From contig CM041539.1 in the NCBI GenBank assembly GCA_023238725.1, forward strand, positions 24,950,104 to 25,014,103: DNA of 64,000 bases, in the 5' to 3' direction. This DNA comes from Scortum barcoo. Taxonomy: Eukaryota > Chordata > Actinopteri > Centrarchiformes > Terapontidae. Shown here piece after piece: positions 1 to 10,260 of the stretch (the stretch's first letter is position 1; every line of letters starts with the position of its first letter). The notes beneath the pieces were generated by a model. The model was not told the DNA's origin, ran no database searches, and worked only from the letters and a program-made list of their open reading frames with translations. The position numbers were made by a program, and so were the translations under genes.

Positions 1-807
1 AATAACACAGTAAAAGTGAAGAGAGATTTTGAAACAGGCTATAAAATGTTAAATAACCTGATTGTCCTTTATTAATTTTTTGCAAACTTGTCAAAAGGAA
101 AAAAAGGTACTTGCAACAACAAGACTTTCTGCCATATCTATCCTTATCCGAAATTAAATCAGCCTCTCAAAAACTGTAAATGGAGATGAAGTAAACCTAT
201 TCCTGATGGCCCTTAATCGATTATGGTTTTAGTTTTAGATGATGACTTATGAGAATTTCACATTAATAATAAAAGAGGAAGTTTCATTGGACAACAACAC
301 TGCATTTCTTTTTTAAATTACAGAATCTATTTGTTTTTTGTTTTTTTTCATTCTATGCTTTTATTCTGCAGGCCAGGAATGAATCCTGAAATTTCTTGCT
401 TAAACTGGGCACAGTATGGTTCATGGTCAGTATTTAAACCACTAAAACACTGGGATGGCCTAAAACGTCCTACTGTTTCTGGAACAAATCATTACTTATA
501 ATAGTGCATCTACTCCCCTGATGTCCAGGTATACTGTATTTACATTTATAAATGTGTCAGGAAACTTAATTCCACATTTTAATGTTGCACTGACTATGTG
601 ACACAAGGGATTGTGGTACCTGTTGAAAGTGAAATGTCAATGGGACTTTACAGCTGCATAAAAATAAAATTTGTCTGAAGGAATTACAGCTTTGTGATAA
701 ACTGTATACTTATGATAACAATGTTTGTATTCATATTTGTCTTGACAACTCTACATCAAAGTGACTACTACTTACAGGATCCTCTAACAAAACAATGTGT
801 TACTTAC
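1..807. other. ALKBH1 intron 4 sequence, no gene seen
   Basis: AT-rich sequence to the left of ALKBH1 exon 4. I looked on the minus strand for the next ALKBH1 exon (the one carrying the first iron ligand) and did not see it. No repeat signature was recognised. Confidence 0.5.
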
Positions 808-898
808 CTTGGTATCCCAGTTGTAATGATATCCCAGAGTGACCCAGCGCAGCCTCTCTAGTTGGGTCTTTGGTTTACTCTTTCCAGAGGAAGGAAAA
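808..898 (-). CDS. alkbh1: ALKBH1 coding exon 4
   Basis: 91 nt, entering in phase 2 and leaving in phase 0 at AAG|GTAAGTA, with an acceptor CCACAG|T. It encodes LERLRWVTLGYHYNWDTK, the segment just before the dioxygenase core. The next exon should begin with a YSADHYTPFP-like stretch; I could not find it in 1-807. Confidence 0.92.
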
Positions 899-3800
899 CT
901 GTGGAAGGCAGCAGACACCGAGCAAACTTACACTTCCAATCAATAAGCGTAGATGTGGTCAGAAACTTAAAAGGAGTACTCCACTGATTCAGTATTCTAC
1001 TCCTATAACTTTATTAGATTTGCAATGGAATGATCAAAATAGCTGCTGCAGAACTAGAAAATCCTCTTTTTTTATTCCTTACATTCTTTGTCAAAATCAG
1101 GTGCTTTTCTTCTTCTTTTTTTCCCTTTTCATTTTCAACCTCTAATCCTCACACCCAACCGACATAGGCTCACATGACATCACTTGAGGCAATTTATCAT
1201 ACCTTACATAATTCCTATTGAAGATGTAAAAGTCCTAACCAATTTTCTCAAAAAGTCCAGTAGTCCAGTTTAGCATATAAACTGTAAGCAGAGGAAAACT
1301 GCTAGTCTAGTTTGATCAAAAGATATGCGATTTGATCAAAAGATATGAGTTAGGCAAGCAGCTTCTCCCTGCTTTCACCTAAAATGCTTTATGGCATGAC
1401 ACTGGCTTAGGTTTTGGGTCAGGCTGATCCAGTCAGAATTGTCAGAGGAGAGGAGCACAGTTAGTGTCACCTAAGATCATGTGTACTCCTGCCCCAGATG
1501 TCCTGGGTGTCACAGGGAGACATGTGCATGTCCAGGTTGCAAATGTTGGGCTTCTGAGAGTAGGTCTTAAGACACTGTCTGATCCAGAAATGTTGAGAGC
1601 CCAACAGGAAAGGGTTGGAGATGAAGATGAACCCTAAACAACACACAACAGGACAGTTGAGTCATAGAAACAGAAAGTAAAAAATATTTTGTAAGATTAA
1701 ACCCATTGCTACACATGTGGTCTCACTGGAGCACGGTGGTGGGAAAACACATGGATGTACAGTAGAATCCACATTAAAACAAGACACTCTTACATACAGT
1801 GATGATGCTTCAACAAAGTTTAGGGACTCAGAGAATATGAAATTAACTAATAAGAACATTTATGTTTCAGATGCTGTAGTATTCAAAGTCACCAGGGGCC
1901 TCATTTATAAACGTTGCGTATGCCAATTTCTAGTCAAACTGGAATTGACAAAAATTGAAATTGAAAAAACAAACTTGGCGGAGAATGTGCAGTCCTCCAT
2001 ACAAACTCTGAGCCATGTGTACACACATAAACTGTTAAAAGTTATTTTTCTGGTGTCGACCTCCCCAACCACATCCTACTTCACACCAAGTGACATTGGT
2101 TGTTTTATCCTTTCTATCAGCATACATCATGGTCATCATCGTGCAGTCAGGTACAATGAATATTAATTAGGGGCACTTCACTGACTATTTATAGGCAAAT
2201 GTAGGTGTGACATGAAGCCCAAGAAAGGTGCACCACATTTCAAGTCATTTCACATTTCAAGATTGTGATTTATTAAGGGAAACCAGCGTAGGACATGCAC
2301 GCGCACTGTCATAAATCAGAATATTTTTGTGTATAAGCACTTTGTGTGGAACACAACCTTTTGACATATTTTCTATGGACAGTTTTATAAATGAGCCCAC
2401 CTTCCCAAAGACCCAGAGAAGAGATTTTTTAATGACATTAGACAGCACTTACCACCATTATCATCAAAATATCAAAAGAGGGAATATCTTTTGGAAGAAT
2501 GCTGTTTAACCCTCCAGTAAAGCTCTACACACTTGGAGAATTTGGACCACCAAAGCTGTTCTGGTGGCACAGCATCTTACTGATGCTGCACAGTGTTGTC
2601 TTTTCCTTTCATTTGTCATTGATCTGTATTTTGCTCCATCTCAGTTTTCTCTTCAAGTAAAGTACTGAATTTAGTTTTGCCCTGACAGTGTGTCAAACTC
2701 TTGGTATTTGAGTTTGATTTTGGTACCCCACCTGTCCTGCATTTACCTGGGTAGCCCTGCAGGCCGAAGGCTCTCCAGCTCCTGACAGGCTGTAATCCAA
2801 CCCTTGCAGCCTCCACATCACTCACTGCACCAGGGTCCAGTTTAGCTGGGGCTATCTATCAGTCACAAAGACAGACATACACACACGTGTATATGTTGTG
2901 TTATGTATATGTCGTGCTGAAGTGGTAAGGCAAGCCGTTGGAACACTTCATTGACTCCGATCTGTATTTACATTTTAGATATCCATAATAACTTTTCCCT
3001 GTCAAAACTGCATTCTCACTAGTCAGAATGGTAAATACAGATGACCACAATAACATCTTTGCTAGTAGAAATTGTATTTCAAGATATCTACAGTTTTGAT
3101 TGTACTATCCAAAATGTAATTTTGAATATCTAAAAATATGTTGTAAATAAAAATGCAATGTCAGGCATATACAATTAGAATTATGACTACAAACAATACC
3201 ATTGGAACTATACACAAATATATTGTGGACTGTGAAAATACAATTAGGACTAGTATGACTTGTATTGTAGATGTCTGAAATGGGAGTTTGTCCTAGTAAG
3301 GATTCTATTGCAGATATACAAAATGTTTGGATATCTGGATATCTGGATATCAAAAATGCTATTGGTGGAGATCTGGAATTGAAAGCCCTGTCCATATAAA
3401 TGACAAAAGTCATTTTTCCAGTACAACCCCATACAACCATTCTGACACAATGTCTTCCTTCAGGAAACTTAAACAGTATGTCTGTGTCAGGGATGTTTTT
3501 TGATTCAGGGAGATTTTATACAGTAGAGATCTATATAGACACACCTTGGTTAGCTCACACACAGCCTGCATACAACATTTGAAGGTGTATCTAATATTAT
3601 CTTCCATTTATATCCATATGTGTAAAATACACACAGTTACTTCAGTGAACCTCGTTTAACTTTGCAAATATGCACCAAGCTACTGTCAGGCTGTTACATT
3701 AATGAATCAACTACAGCCTGTTGTTGCTGTTAGTCAAAACGATTAAACGTTTGGTATCATCCCTTTCGAGCAAAGGTTTGTAATTGAAGTTGATTTGGCT

Positions 3801-4225
3801 GATAATACTAATGTACTGCAGTCAGCTTCTCTTACTTGTACTTGTGAGTGTTTTTATATTGAGGTGTTAATATTTACTTAAATAAAGCGAGTACTTCTTC
3901 TACCACTGGTATAACCAGCTTGGAATGTAATGTATACTTCCAGGTGATTTCAGGTCAATCAAAAAATAAAAATCCTCGTTTTATGAAGAGCCCATCAAAA
4001 GCGCTCCTTCGGGGTTCTGGGCTCTACAAACCGGATCGGCCGGCCACACTCGGGGTTAATCACGTGATTCATTTTCGTAGCCTGACATTTCCTTACCTTG
4101 TCACTTGATGCACCTTTAGAGAAGTCAATGACTTCGCTGAAATCTGGCGGAGGGTTTCTTCTCTTGAACATTTTGAATATTTTTCTAAATGCATCTTCAC
4201 CACTCTCTACCATGGTAGCTGCCAT
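808..4225 (-). CDS. alkbh1: ALKBH1, coding exons 1-4 (gene continues off the left edge)
   Basis: ALKBH1 is an Fe(II)/2-oxoglutarate-dependent dioxygenase of the AlkB family, described as a demethylase of tRNA m1A and modified DNA in mitochondria and nucleus. Four minus-strand exons (4225-4097, 2855-2747, 1633-1471, 898-808) join in phases 0, 1, 2 and 0 into 164 uninterrupted codons. The product follows the vertebrate ALKBH1 N-terminus: GEDAFRKIF near residue 9, EVIDFSKG near 31, RVGLQPV and GLQGYPG in exon 2, FIFISNPFL and YSQKPNICNLD in exon 3, LERLRWVTLGYHYNWDTK at the end of exon 4. The catalytic double-stranded beta-helix with the HxD...H iron ligands and the 2-oxoglutarate Arg is encoded further left and is not in this window. 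I chose the ATG at 4225 because the upstream frame adds no Met. Recognition is by motif memory, not by a search. Confidence 0.93.
899..1470. other. ALKBH1 intron 3, no feature seen
   Basis: 572 bp between exons 4 and 3. A plus-strand frame at 870-1145 overlaps exon 4 in antisense and looks like a chance frame. Confidence 0.5.
1471..1633 (-). CDS. alkbh1: ALKBH1 coding exon 3
   Basis: 163 nt, entering in phase 1 and leaving in phase 2. The acceptor is TTTAG|GG and the donor TAG|GTGAC. It encodes FIFISNPFL, then a WIRQCLKTYSQKPNICNLD stretch and the DTQDIWGRS region of ALKBH1. Confidence 0.92.
1895..2398. mobile_element. Non-autonomous DNA transposon (MITE) in ALKBH1 intron 2
   Basis: The left end reads GGGGCCTCATTTATAAA and the right end is the inverted GGGCTCATTTATAAA, giving terminal inverted repeats of about 16 bp around roughly 500 bp without a transposase. 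This is the layout of a MITE. The superfamily (hAT or Harbinger) cannot be decided because no clean target-site duplication is visible. Plus-strand frames running through it (to 2166) look incidental. Confidence 0.65.
2747..2855 (-). CDS. alkbh1: ALKBH1 coding exon 2
   Basis: 109 nt, entering in phase 0 and leaving in phase 1 at CAG|GTAAAT. It encodes KLDPGAVSDVEAARVGLQPV and then GLQGYPG, which aligns without gaps to the vertebrate protein. The acceptor was chosen at 2855 because it keeps phase and length; a second AG lies 4 nt further into the exon and would shift the frame. Confidence 0.9.
2950..3430. repeat. AT-rich interspersed repeat with recurring GATATCT and ACTAG(T) motifs
   Basis: The stretch in ALKBH1 intron 1 contains many short related blocks: GATATC and AGATATC, CTAGTCAGAAT, CTAGTAAGAAT, ACAATTAG, and a tandem GGATATCT series at 3333-3352. 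Such inversely repeated blocks recall degenerate teleost DNA-transposon repeats. I cannot assign a family. Confidence 0.4.
3431..4096. other. ALKBH1 intron 1, proximal part
   Basis: No coding or repeat signature was recognised. Frames at 3400-3607 are short and unsupported. Confidence 0.4.
4097..4225 (-). CDS. alkbh1: ALKBH1 coding exon 1
   Basis: 43 codons from the ATG at 4225 to a GTAAGG donor directly after Asp-Lys (phase 0). It encodes the acidic and basic N-terminal segment with GEDAFRKIF, conserved in vertebrate ALKBH1. The start codon sits in an AAGATGGC context that resembles a YY1 site. Confidence 0.93.
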
Positions 4226-4467
4226 CTTAGCTATGACGTAACTGACCTTTCAAGTCAGGTTCATTACGGAGCTTTCCAGCTAAATTATTTTAACACCTAT
4301 TTTCACAATTTGCATTTATCCAATATGAATACTTTAAGAGTGCGTATTCGGTCTAAAGTGGCTTTTTAACTTTAACTGTGGCTTTGTGCTGTCACATGTC
4401 TGCGAGAGGAATGTTTGCATCGCGTCATTTTACGTCATAGGTCATAGTGACAAACCAAGGGCGAAAC
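4226..4467. promoter_or_regulatory. Shared bidirectional promoter of ALKBH1 and SLIRP
   Basis: Only 242 bp separate the two divergent start codons, so both core promoters and 5' UTRs must lie here or overlap the first exons. The 8-mer TGACGTAA (CRE/ATF-like) occurs at 4234-4241, and its reverse complement TTACGTCA at 4430-4437, one beside each gene. Both ATGs are embedded in YY1-like contexts (AAGATGGC for ALKBH1, AACATGGCGGC for SLIRP). CpG density rises here compared with the flanks. The head-to-head arrangement is also that of the mammalian genes. Confidence 0.75.
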
Positions 4468-4537
4468 ATGGCGGCGGCGTCGTCTAAGAAAGTGTTCGAG
4501 GTGTTCGTGTCGAAAATACCGTGGACTTTAGCCGGCA
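4468..4537 (+). CDS. slirp: SLIRP exon 1 (coding part)
   Basis: 23 codons plus one base, ending A|GTAAGT. It encodes the N-terminus and the first RRM strand with the IPW motif. Confidence 0.93.
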
Positions 4538-5651
4538 GTAAGTCAGTTACACTAGTTAAATATCCATTTATATTTAGTGCCAACGACATATGCGTCTGTA
4601 GCCACTCATTTTATTTTGAATATCGGAGTGTACCATACGCAGCACAGACACCACTGAGGCGAGCTCTCACGGAGCCGCTGCACGTGAGAAGAACACCTGA
4701 AATGAAATGAAATGTAATGAAATGTAATGAATGAAATTTAACTAATTTACTTTACCGAATACCTACTAGTTACTTTACCACAGAGTGGTTCTCCAATTCT
4801 ATATGCATCTGAAACACCAAGTATCGTTCAGTTAACAATTTCAACTTTATTGAAATTGCAGCCCAAAAGTACAGTTGAACCGAAACAAAATCATTGTAAC
4901 CTTCTTGAAGAGAGGGCTTATTGCATAAGCTTTAGCTGGGTGTACTTAATAAACTGACATTCCAATGTAGAGCTAAGCGTTACTAACACTGGATCTGTGA
5001 TAATGTTTGTTCCTCAGAGGAGATGAGGGAGTACTTTGGACAGTTTGGCCCAGTCAAGAAGTGTCTTCTACCCTTTGTAAGTTGTCTCTGTATTAGTCTC
5101 ATTTTGAATTGTGCTGTATGATGTCATTCGGATCTTTATATTCTGTTCAATTCTGAACATGACATAGTTTTCTGTTAATATCCCAGGTACACCCCTCCAT
5201 ACCATACTACCCTATTGATTTAATGTTCATTCTGTACATCAATTCATCTCTCTCTATATCTATATATGTATGTGTATATGTGTGTGTGTGTGTATATATA
5301 TATATGTATATGTATGTGTGTGTGTATCATATATATATATCACAGTATGATTTTAAAATTAACACACAGATACTTAAAACTTCCTGAGCTGTCCATTGTA
5401 TCAAAAACGTTTTTTTTTTTTTTTTGTCCAGACCTGCAAAATCTTGCACGAGTTTCTTGTGGTTGTGTGTTTACTATGCGTCGGCTGTGTTTACCAGGAT
5501 AAAGAAACAGGCTTCCATAGAGGGTTCTGCTGGATTGGATTCACAACAGAGGAAGGACTTAACAATGCACTTCAGAAAGACCCACATATGTTGGAGGGAG
5601 CCAAGGTAAGAGTAAAATTACCCCAAAGCTTAGCCTTGGGTGTTGGACTTT

Positions 5652-5713
<62 letters not shown>

Positions 5714-5953
5714 TGAGCTTTTAGCTTCTTCTTCCTGCAGCTCATGAGTGAAAAGTTTAACTTTATTCACAGGGCTTTGACAGAGATTTGTGTAGTTTTT
5801 CTTTTTTGTTAAATGATTGGTAGATAATTAGATAGACAGACACAGAATTTATTGATCCCTGGAGGGAAATCCAGTTTTCATAGCAGCCAGGTACATTTAA
5901 ATATAATAAAATACATTAAAATTAAAGTACATTAATAAAATACACACACAGAG

Positions 5954-5991
<38 letters not shown>

Positions 5992-7254
5992 CATGCTATG
6001 CTTTTATTCATGTCTCTCTCTCTCTCTCTCCCTCTCTCTCCCCTCTATCTGATGATATGATATGATATATTATGTATTTATACTATATACTTGACTATGC
6101 AAGATATACACAGATGCATAGACCTAACATACAAGTATGATGAGATTTATAATATCAATAAGATTTATTATATCAATACAGAGTAGATTGAAATGTCACA
6201 TATCACTAGCTGCTCTTAAGTTTGTCCTTACATTATGGAGGGGATGGGAGGCATTATCCATGATAGGCAGCAGTTCCATTCTGTCCTTGGCCACCTCTTT
6301 CATAGTGTCAGCCAACAGCTGACTCTGAGGTTGTTCAGTCTGTTGGCATCCTTTGCTTTGATGCCTGCACCCCAACACACCACATCAAAGAAGATGGTAC
6401 TTACAACATCAGACTGACAGCATCCTGTTGTATACTATAAGGAACCTGAGCTTCCTCAGAAAGTAAAGTTAAATAAACTCAGGCCCTTCTTGTAGACAGC
6501 CTCCGTTGTGGTGGACCACTCCAGCTTGCTGTTGTTGAACACCCAGATACTTATAAGATATGAATATTTCTAAGTCAGTTCTGCTGATACAGACTGGAGA
6601 GGGATTTGTGCCTCCTGAAATCTGCTACCATCTCTTTTGTTTTCGCCACTTTCAGCTGCAGGTGATTCTCCCCACACCATCTCACAAAGCAGCCAACCAG
6701 GTCCCTGTACTTGTCCTCCCTTCCATTCTCCACACTACCCACTATGGTCATGTCATTTGAATATTTCTGTTGGTGACATAACCCAGTGCAGTACTTAAAA
6801 TCAGCAGTGTAGGTGATGAAAAAATGTGTATTTATTGCACCCTCCTATTTTGTATTTTTCCTTTAGTCAGGTCTACTATCCCCCTTTTCAATCTGTGACA
6901 TGAATCTGTCCATTGTAATAAGAAAAGCTAGGTAAGGTATTCAACCCCCTTGAGTTATTTCCTTTTTAATAGGATTTAATCACAGTGGACAAATTTGGAT
7001 TTGTCTTTACAGTGAAGAAGAGAAAAATACAGCATATGGCAACAAATAAAACTAGGCTAGGCTTAAAGGTATATTTCTAGAAATCATAGAAAACCTGGTG
7101 AAATGTGAAAATGACACAAATGACGTGAAATCATTGATATTCTGTATACATCACATACTGATTAATTCCTCCTGTTTGTTTAAAGCTTCAGGTTCAGAGG
7201 AACAGACGTCCATTTGCAGGGCAGAAGACAAACAAAGACGATGAATATGACTGA
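4468..7254 (+). CDS. slirp: SLIRP, SRA stem-loop-interacting RNA-binding protein (complete)
   Basis: SLIRP is a small RRM protein that works with LRPPRC to stabilise mitochondrial mRNAs; it was first described as an SRA RNA-binding nuclear receptor corepressor. Four exons (4468-4537, 5018-5076, 5498-5605, 7186-7254) join in phases 1, 0 and 0 into 306 nt, 101 residues plus stop; human SLIRP has 109. A single RRM fills most of it: the first beta strand (RNP2-like) is VFEVFVSKIPW near residues 9-19, and RNP1 is RGFCWIGF at 51-58. DKETGFHRG and TEEGLNNALQ match the family closely. The C-terminus is short and charged, ending KDDEYD. The start is the only Met upstream of the RRM. Intron 3 holds a long TA microsatellite and a LINE. 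Confidence 0.95.
4538..5017. other. SLIRP intron 1, no feature
   Basis: 480 bp with short ATGAAATGTAATGAA reiterations at 4700-4735; nothing else was seen. Confidence 0.5.
5018..5076 (+). CDS. slirp: SLIRP exon 2
   Basis: 59 nt after CTCAG; phase 1 in, phase 0 out at TTT|GTAAGT. It encodes KEMREYFGQFGPVKKCLLPF, helix 1 and strand 2 of the RRM. Confidence 0.93.
5256..5345. repeat. Compound TA/TG microsatellite in SLIRP intron 2
   Basis: Alternating (TA) and (TG) dinucleotides; a poly(T) run follows at 5410-5426 just ahead of the exon 3 acceptor. Confidence 0.9.
5498..5605 (+). CDS. slirp: SLIRP exon 3
   Basis: 108 nt, phase 0 on both sides, with acceptor TTACCAG and donor AAG|GTAAGA. It encodes DKETGFHRG, RNP1 and helix 2, ending in GAK. 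Confidence 0.95.
5654..5709. repeat. (TA)n microsatellite, about 28 units
   Basis: An uninterrupted TA run that begins about 50 bp after the SLIRP exon 3 donor, so it lies at the start of intron 3. Confidence 0.95.
5838..6815 (-). mobile_element. 5'-truncated Rex1/L2-type LINE (family A), antisense in SLIRP intron 3
   Basis: Read on the minus strand, 6810-6200 encodes the C-terminal part of a non-LTR reverse transcriptase: TYTADFKYCTG, then WCGENHLQL-like and KTKEMV-like segments, and an SIMDNASHPLH-like end. The same segments occur in the longer copy at 14270-16330. The 3' end near 5840 carries the frequent fish LINE tail (reverse complement of TTTATTGATCCCTGGAGGGA). Frames are broken by stops. 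TG and TC microsatellites lie inside at 5955-5984 and 6012-6042. Confidence 0.75.
6816..7185. other. SLIRP intron 3, 3' part
   Basis: No gene. A GTATTCAACCCCCTTGAGTT block recalls the end of some Tc1-type elements, but no second end was found. Confidence 0.35.
7186..7254 (+). CDS. slirp: SLIRP exon 4 (coding part)
   Basis: 22 codons and TGA after TTTAAAG. It encodes the last RRM strand (LQVQRNRRP) and the charged tail. Confidence 0.9.
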   Translation, partial: LQVQRNRRPFAGQKTNKDDEYD

Positions 7255-7665
7255 AGCTCTACTTTACTGCTGTGGATGAGATGGACAAGCTGTTATTCTC
7301 ATACACAGATTCATCAACACTGCATTTTTGTTGTTTCTGCCTCAGCTGTTTGATATTTGAAATTTTTTAGTTCTAGAAACCTTCAACCTGTTTACCAGGG
7401 TTGGTTAAAATATTTCCTTTCAAAATTCCCTGTAAGGCCCCAGAAGGTTCCTCACTTTTATGAACATTCAGTCAACAGGGCCTGGTCATCATTATTATTG
7501 TTCTAATGGGTTGTCTAGCAGTAATGTATTTATTTATTTTCAGTGATAGGGTTGTATTTCATGGAACCATTCTGTCCCATACCACCAACAGTACATAGCA
7601 GGTTATAGGTTGCTTATTTGAATAGTTTTTGTATAACAATATTCACCAATTTTCCAGTGTATGGC

Positions 7666-7671
7666 AATAAA
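7666..7671 (+). promoter_or_regulatory. Likely SLIRP polyadenylation signal
   Basis: An AATAAA hexamer lies about 410 bp after the SLIRP stop, followed by a TG- and T-containing stretch. It is the best poly(A) signal downstream of the gene. Confidence 0.6.
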
Positions 7672-8749
7672 AAACTGTTTAATTCCATTGTGCGGTATAT
7701 TGTGAGATAAATGCTTTTACTTGTAGTTTTACTACTTTTATGTGAGTAAAGGATCTGAGTACTTCTTCCACTAATGCCCATGGATACTACCATCCAATGG
7801 CTTATACCATGATTGTGCAGGTTAAATCCCTGGGCACTGTTTCTTTCAATGCAACATTGGAGTGGATTGCTCTGATCCAGATACTAACTATAAGACCAGA
7901 TCTTCTTTACCTGTGCTTGATATTACATATCATAATGTAGGCAACTAGCTATGTAAGGAACAACAGGTAGAACAGTCAGTGTGTGTTCACTTTAAGTGTT
8001 TTTATTTGAAGACCCAAACCAACCTCCAGTGGTCTCTTTGAATGAAACCGGATGTGCTATAAGAAAAGAAATGTTCAAATTTAGAAAAGACTTTTGACTG
8101 TGTTATTGTAACAAATATAAATTGATATAAAAAAATCTATTTAAAAAATTTTAATATGATATATATGAATATTCTTGTTTCTAATTGATGTCTATGGAGA
8201 TTTTTTTTTTGCTTATCTCAATCCTACTAAGAAGTACATTAAATAAGAAAACTAATCACATTTTGGACTCCTCTTTTGAACACACATTTTTAAGGTTTGA
8301 TCAAAACCCATCATTTTCTGAACAGGCCATGGGTCCAAGAATTTTGTGTAATCAGGATGCAGAAGTTTTTCTTTAATTCAAATTTATTATTCCAAATGAA
8401 AATTTGGTATGGTATGGCTGTTTTTCTTTTTTAAATGTTATTATCCAGCCATTTGGTGGTCTCTTTTTTTTTCTTTTGTTTTTGTACGCATGTTCACATA
8501 CAGCGGTACAAACAGATACACAGACAACAAAAACCAAAAAGAAGATAAAAGCAAACAAAATGCAGAGAGTAAAAAAAAGTATATTTGACTGAGTTTGTGT
8601 TCTATGCAGCATATTATATTTGTTTTATTACCTTTATAACCTAAAGGTCTTAATAGCCTTCTTGTTTTTAAATTGAAATAAGACAGACAATTCATTCATA
8701 AAGTGCGGGACTGTTGGTTTGGTTTCTCTACAATTTATCAGTTACACTT
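7672..8749. other. Intergenic DNA between SLIRP and ADCK1
   Basis: AT-rich, with poly(T) stretches; no reading frame with family features on either strand. In mammals SNW1 occupies this interval, and no SNW1 coding motif is present here. Confidence 0.5.
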
Positions 8750-9095
8750 TAGTGTCCTTTGGTGCCGGGTAGCTTACCGCCGCGTGTGGCGCGTGTATAA
8801 AACGTCATCGTGGTCGGACAAATTGTAGTTTAAACGTACCATAAATAGCGACAATCACAACAATCAAGGAATATGGCCTTTATTTAACGAACGCCTGAAC
8901 CATGTTAATGACTAACATACGGTCAACCTTTATACCGTAACTAGTATCGTGCGTGTCCGGTAGCCAGTTTTAATTAAGCAGTCGTCATCTGCTGTAGTAC
9001 TACATTAACCAGAATGCTTCACTCTGACGAAAAGTGTCGAAGAGGTCAAAACAAAACCGGCTACTGAAAGACGGACAACGCGTGTGGAGATACTG
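8750..9095 (+). promoter_or_regulatory. adck1: Likely ADCK1 promoter and non-coding first exon
   Basis: A CpG-richer island in AT-rich surroundings, with a TATAAAA at 8796-8802 followed by an ACGTCA element. A good donor (TACTG|GTAAGA) follows position 9095. The first ADCK1 coding exon at 13946 opens with an acceptor (CCCACAG) 8 bp before its ATG, so an upstream non-coding exon is required; this is the best candidate. Exon start is not defined. Confidence 0.5.
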
Positions 9096-10156
9096 GTAAG
9101 ACAGCAGAAACAACATAACGTGTTCTTTTTGACAGTCGAGGGGTCACTGTGGGTGTAGTCTGACTGTTGCTGTTTCTACTTCAATACTGTTTTTACAAAA
9201 TGCAGTCAGTCTTTGCATAACACATACGGTCCTTAGGTAACAGCGGTCATATACGCTACATTAACGTGCTCTGTTACAAACAAGCTTTATCCTGAGATGC
9301 CTCCAAATTAGAACCTAAACGAAAACCATCAAACAGCACTTGGAGCACGTTTTCTTCCACGCTCTCCACGGTCTGTGTGCGGGGACGCGGCTGGATGAGT
9401 AGTCGGTTCTCGTGATGTCCAAATTGTATTTCGTCTAATTTAATTACATAACGCGCTTCTACACAAACAAGAATGCGTTGAATTGGAAGGTGTATGAAGG
9501 CAACATGGTGAACTTTCCTCCAATGAAGTCCAGCTCAGTATGGATCCTGACAGACGCTGGTGTTTACCAGACAAGGAGGACGGTTCTAATGAAAGCAGGC
9601 AATGGATTTACAACAATGACATGTTGGCAATTCATTAATAATACGTTGACGACAGCGTGTGCTCTCAGACACCAATCTCACATCAATTCTGAACCATTTG
9701 GCCTCTTGTACAGTTTCAGAGGGTGAATATTGTATGTTCTCTACTGAACCCTATAGTTAAACCATTTCTGTAAGCTAAGGAGTTCCCTACCATTCTGCTA
9801 AGTAGCCTTTTATTGCTTTGTCCCTTTCTTACTTTTTTGTGTAGCCAACAAAATATATATTTTTAATGCAATATTTGGATTACAGTTTTATAACAGTTTT
9901 ATAACTTAAAATATTTTTATTAAGATATGATAACTTTTTCCTCTATCACTAAATTTTCTTGGTAAATAACAAAAAAAGAGTGTCCTTGGCCTTTGGCGTA
10001 CATTTGCTGGCACAAAAGCCAAATAAAATTAATATTTGACTTAATTACAAGCTGTCGTTATAATATGAAAATCTTTGGAAGGCTGTAAGAATGGGTAATA
10101 TCTGCTGTATATCTAATTATATCTGATGAGTGCCTAATCTCTAAACAAAAGAGATA
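9096..10156. other. ADCK1 5' intron, left part
   Basis: Contains an 82-residue open frame on the plus strand (9478-9726) without recognisable motif, in a mildly GC-richer patch next to the promoter. Otherwise AT-rich with no feature. Confidence 0.4.
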
Positions 10157-10166
10157 CAGTGGATGA

Positions 10167-10204
10167 TGGATTCTGTAATTTCCCAGCTTGGGATCAATAA
10201 AGTA

Positions 10205-10259
<55 letters not shown>

Positions 10260-10260
10260 A
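10167..10260 (+). mobile_element. LINE 3' tail with (TATC)n inserted in the left Tc1 inverted repeat
   Basis: The sequence GTAATTTCCC...GGGATCAATAAAGTAT followed by about 14 TATC units is the common 3' tail of teleost Rex1/L2-type LINEs. It splits the outer Tc1 repeat about 10 bp from its end: TACAGTGGAT lies on one side and ATAAAAAGTCTAC on the other, which are adjacent in the right arm. Confidence 0.7.

Noticed and set aside
361..480. Possible further ALKBH1 exon
   Set aside because: Neither the expected YSADHYTPFP-like start nor the iron-ligand motif could be read on the minus strand, and no matching splice sites were found.
870..1145. Plus-strand frame of 91 residues
   Set aside because: It overlaps ALKBH1 exon 4 in antisense, has low-complexity Phe-rich sequence and no motif.
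1717..2166. 149-residue plus-strand frame
   Set aside because: It runs across the left end of a MITE inside an ALKBH1 intron, so it is a chance frame.
10207..10260. TATC repeats considered as a CRISPR-like array
   Set aside because: It is a simple microsatellite without spacers, sitting at a LINE tail.
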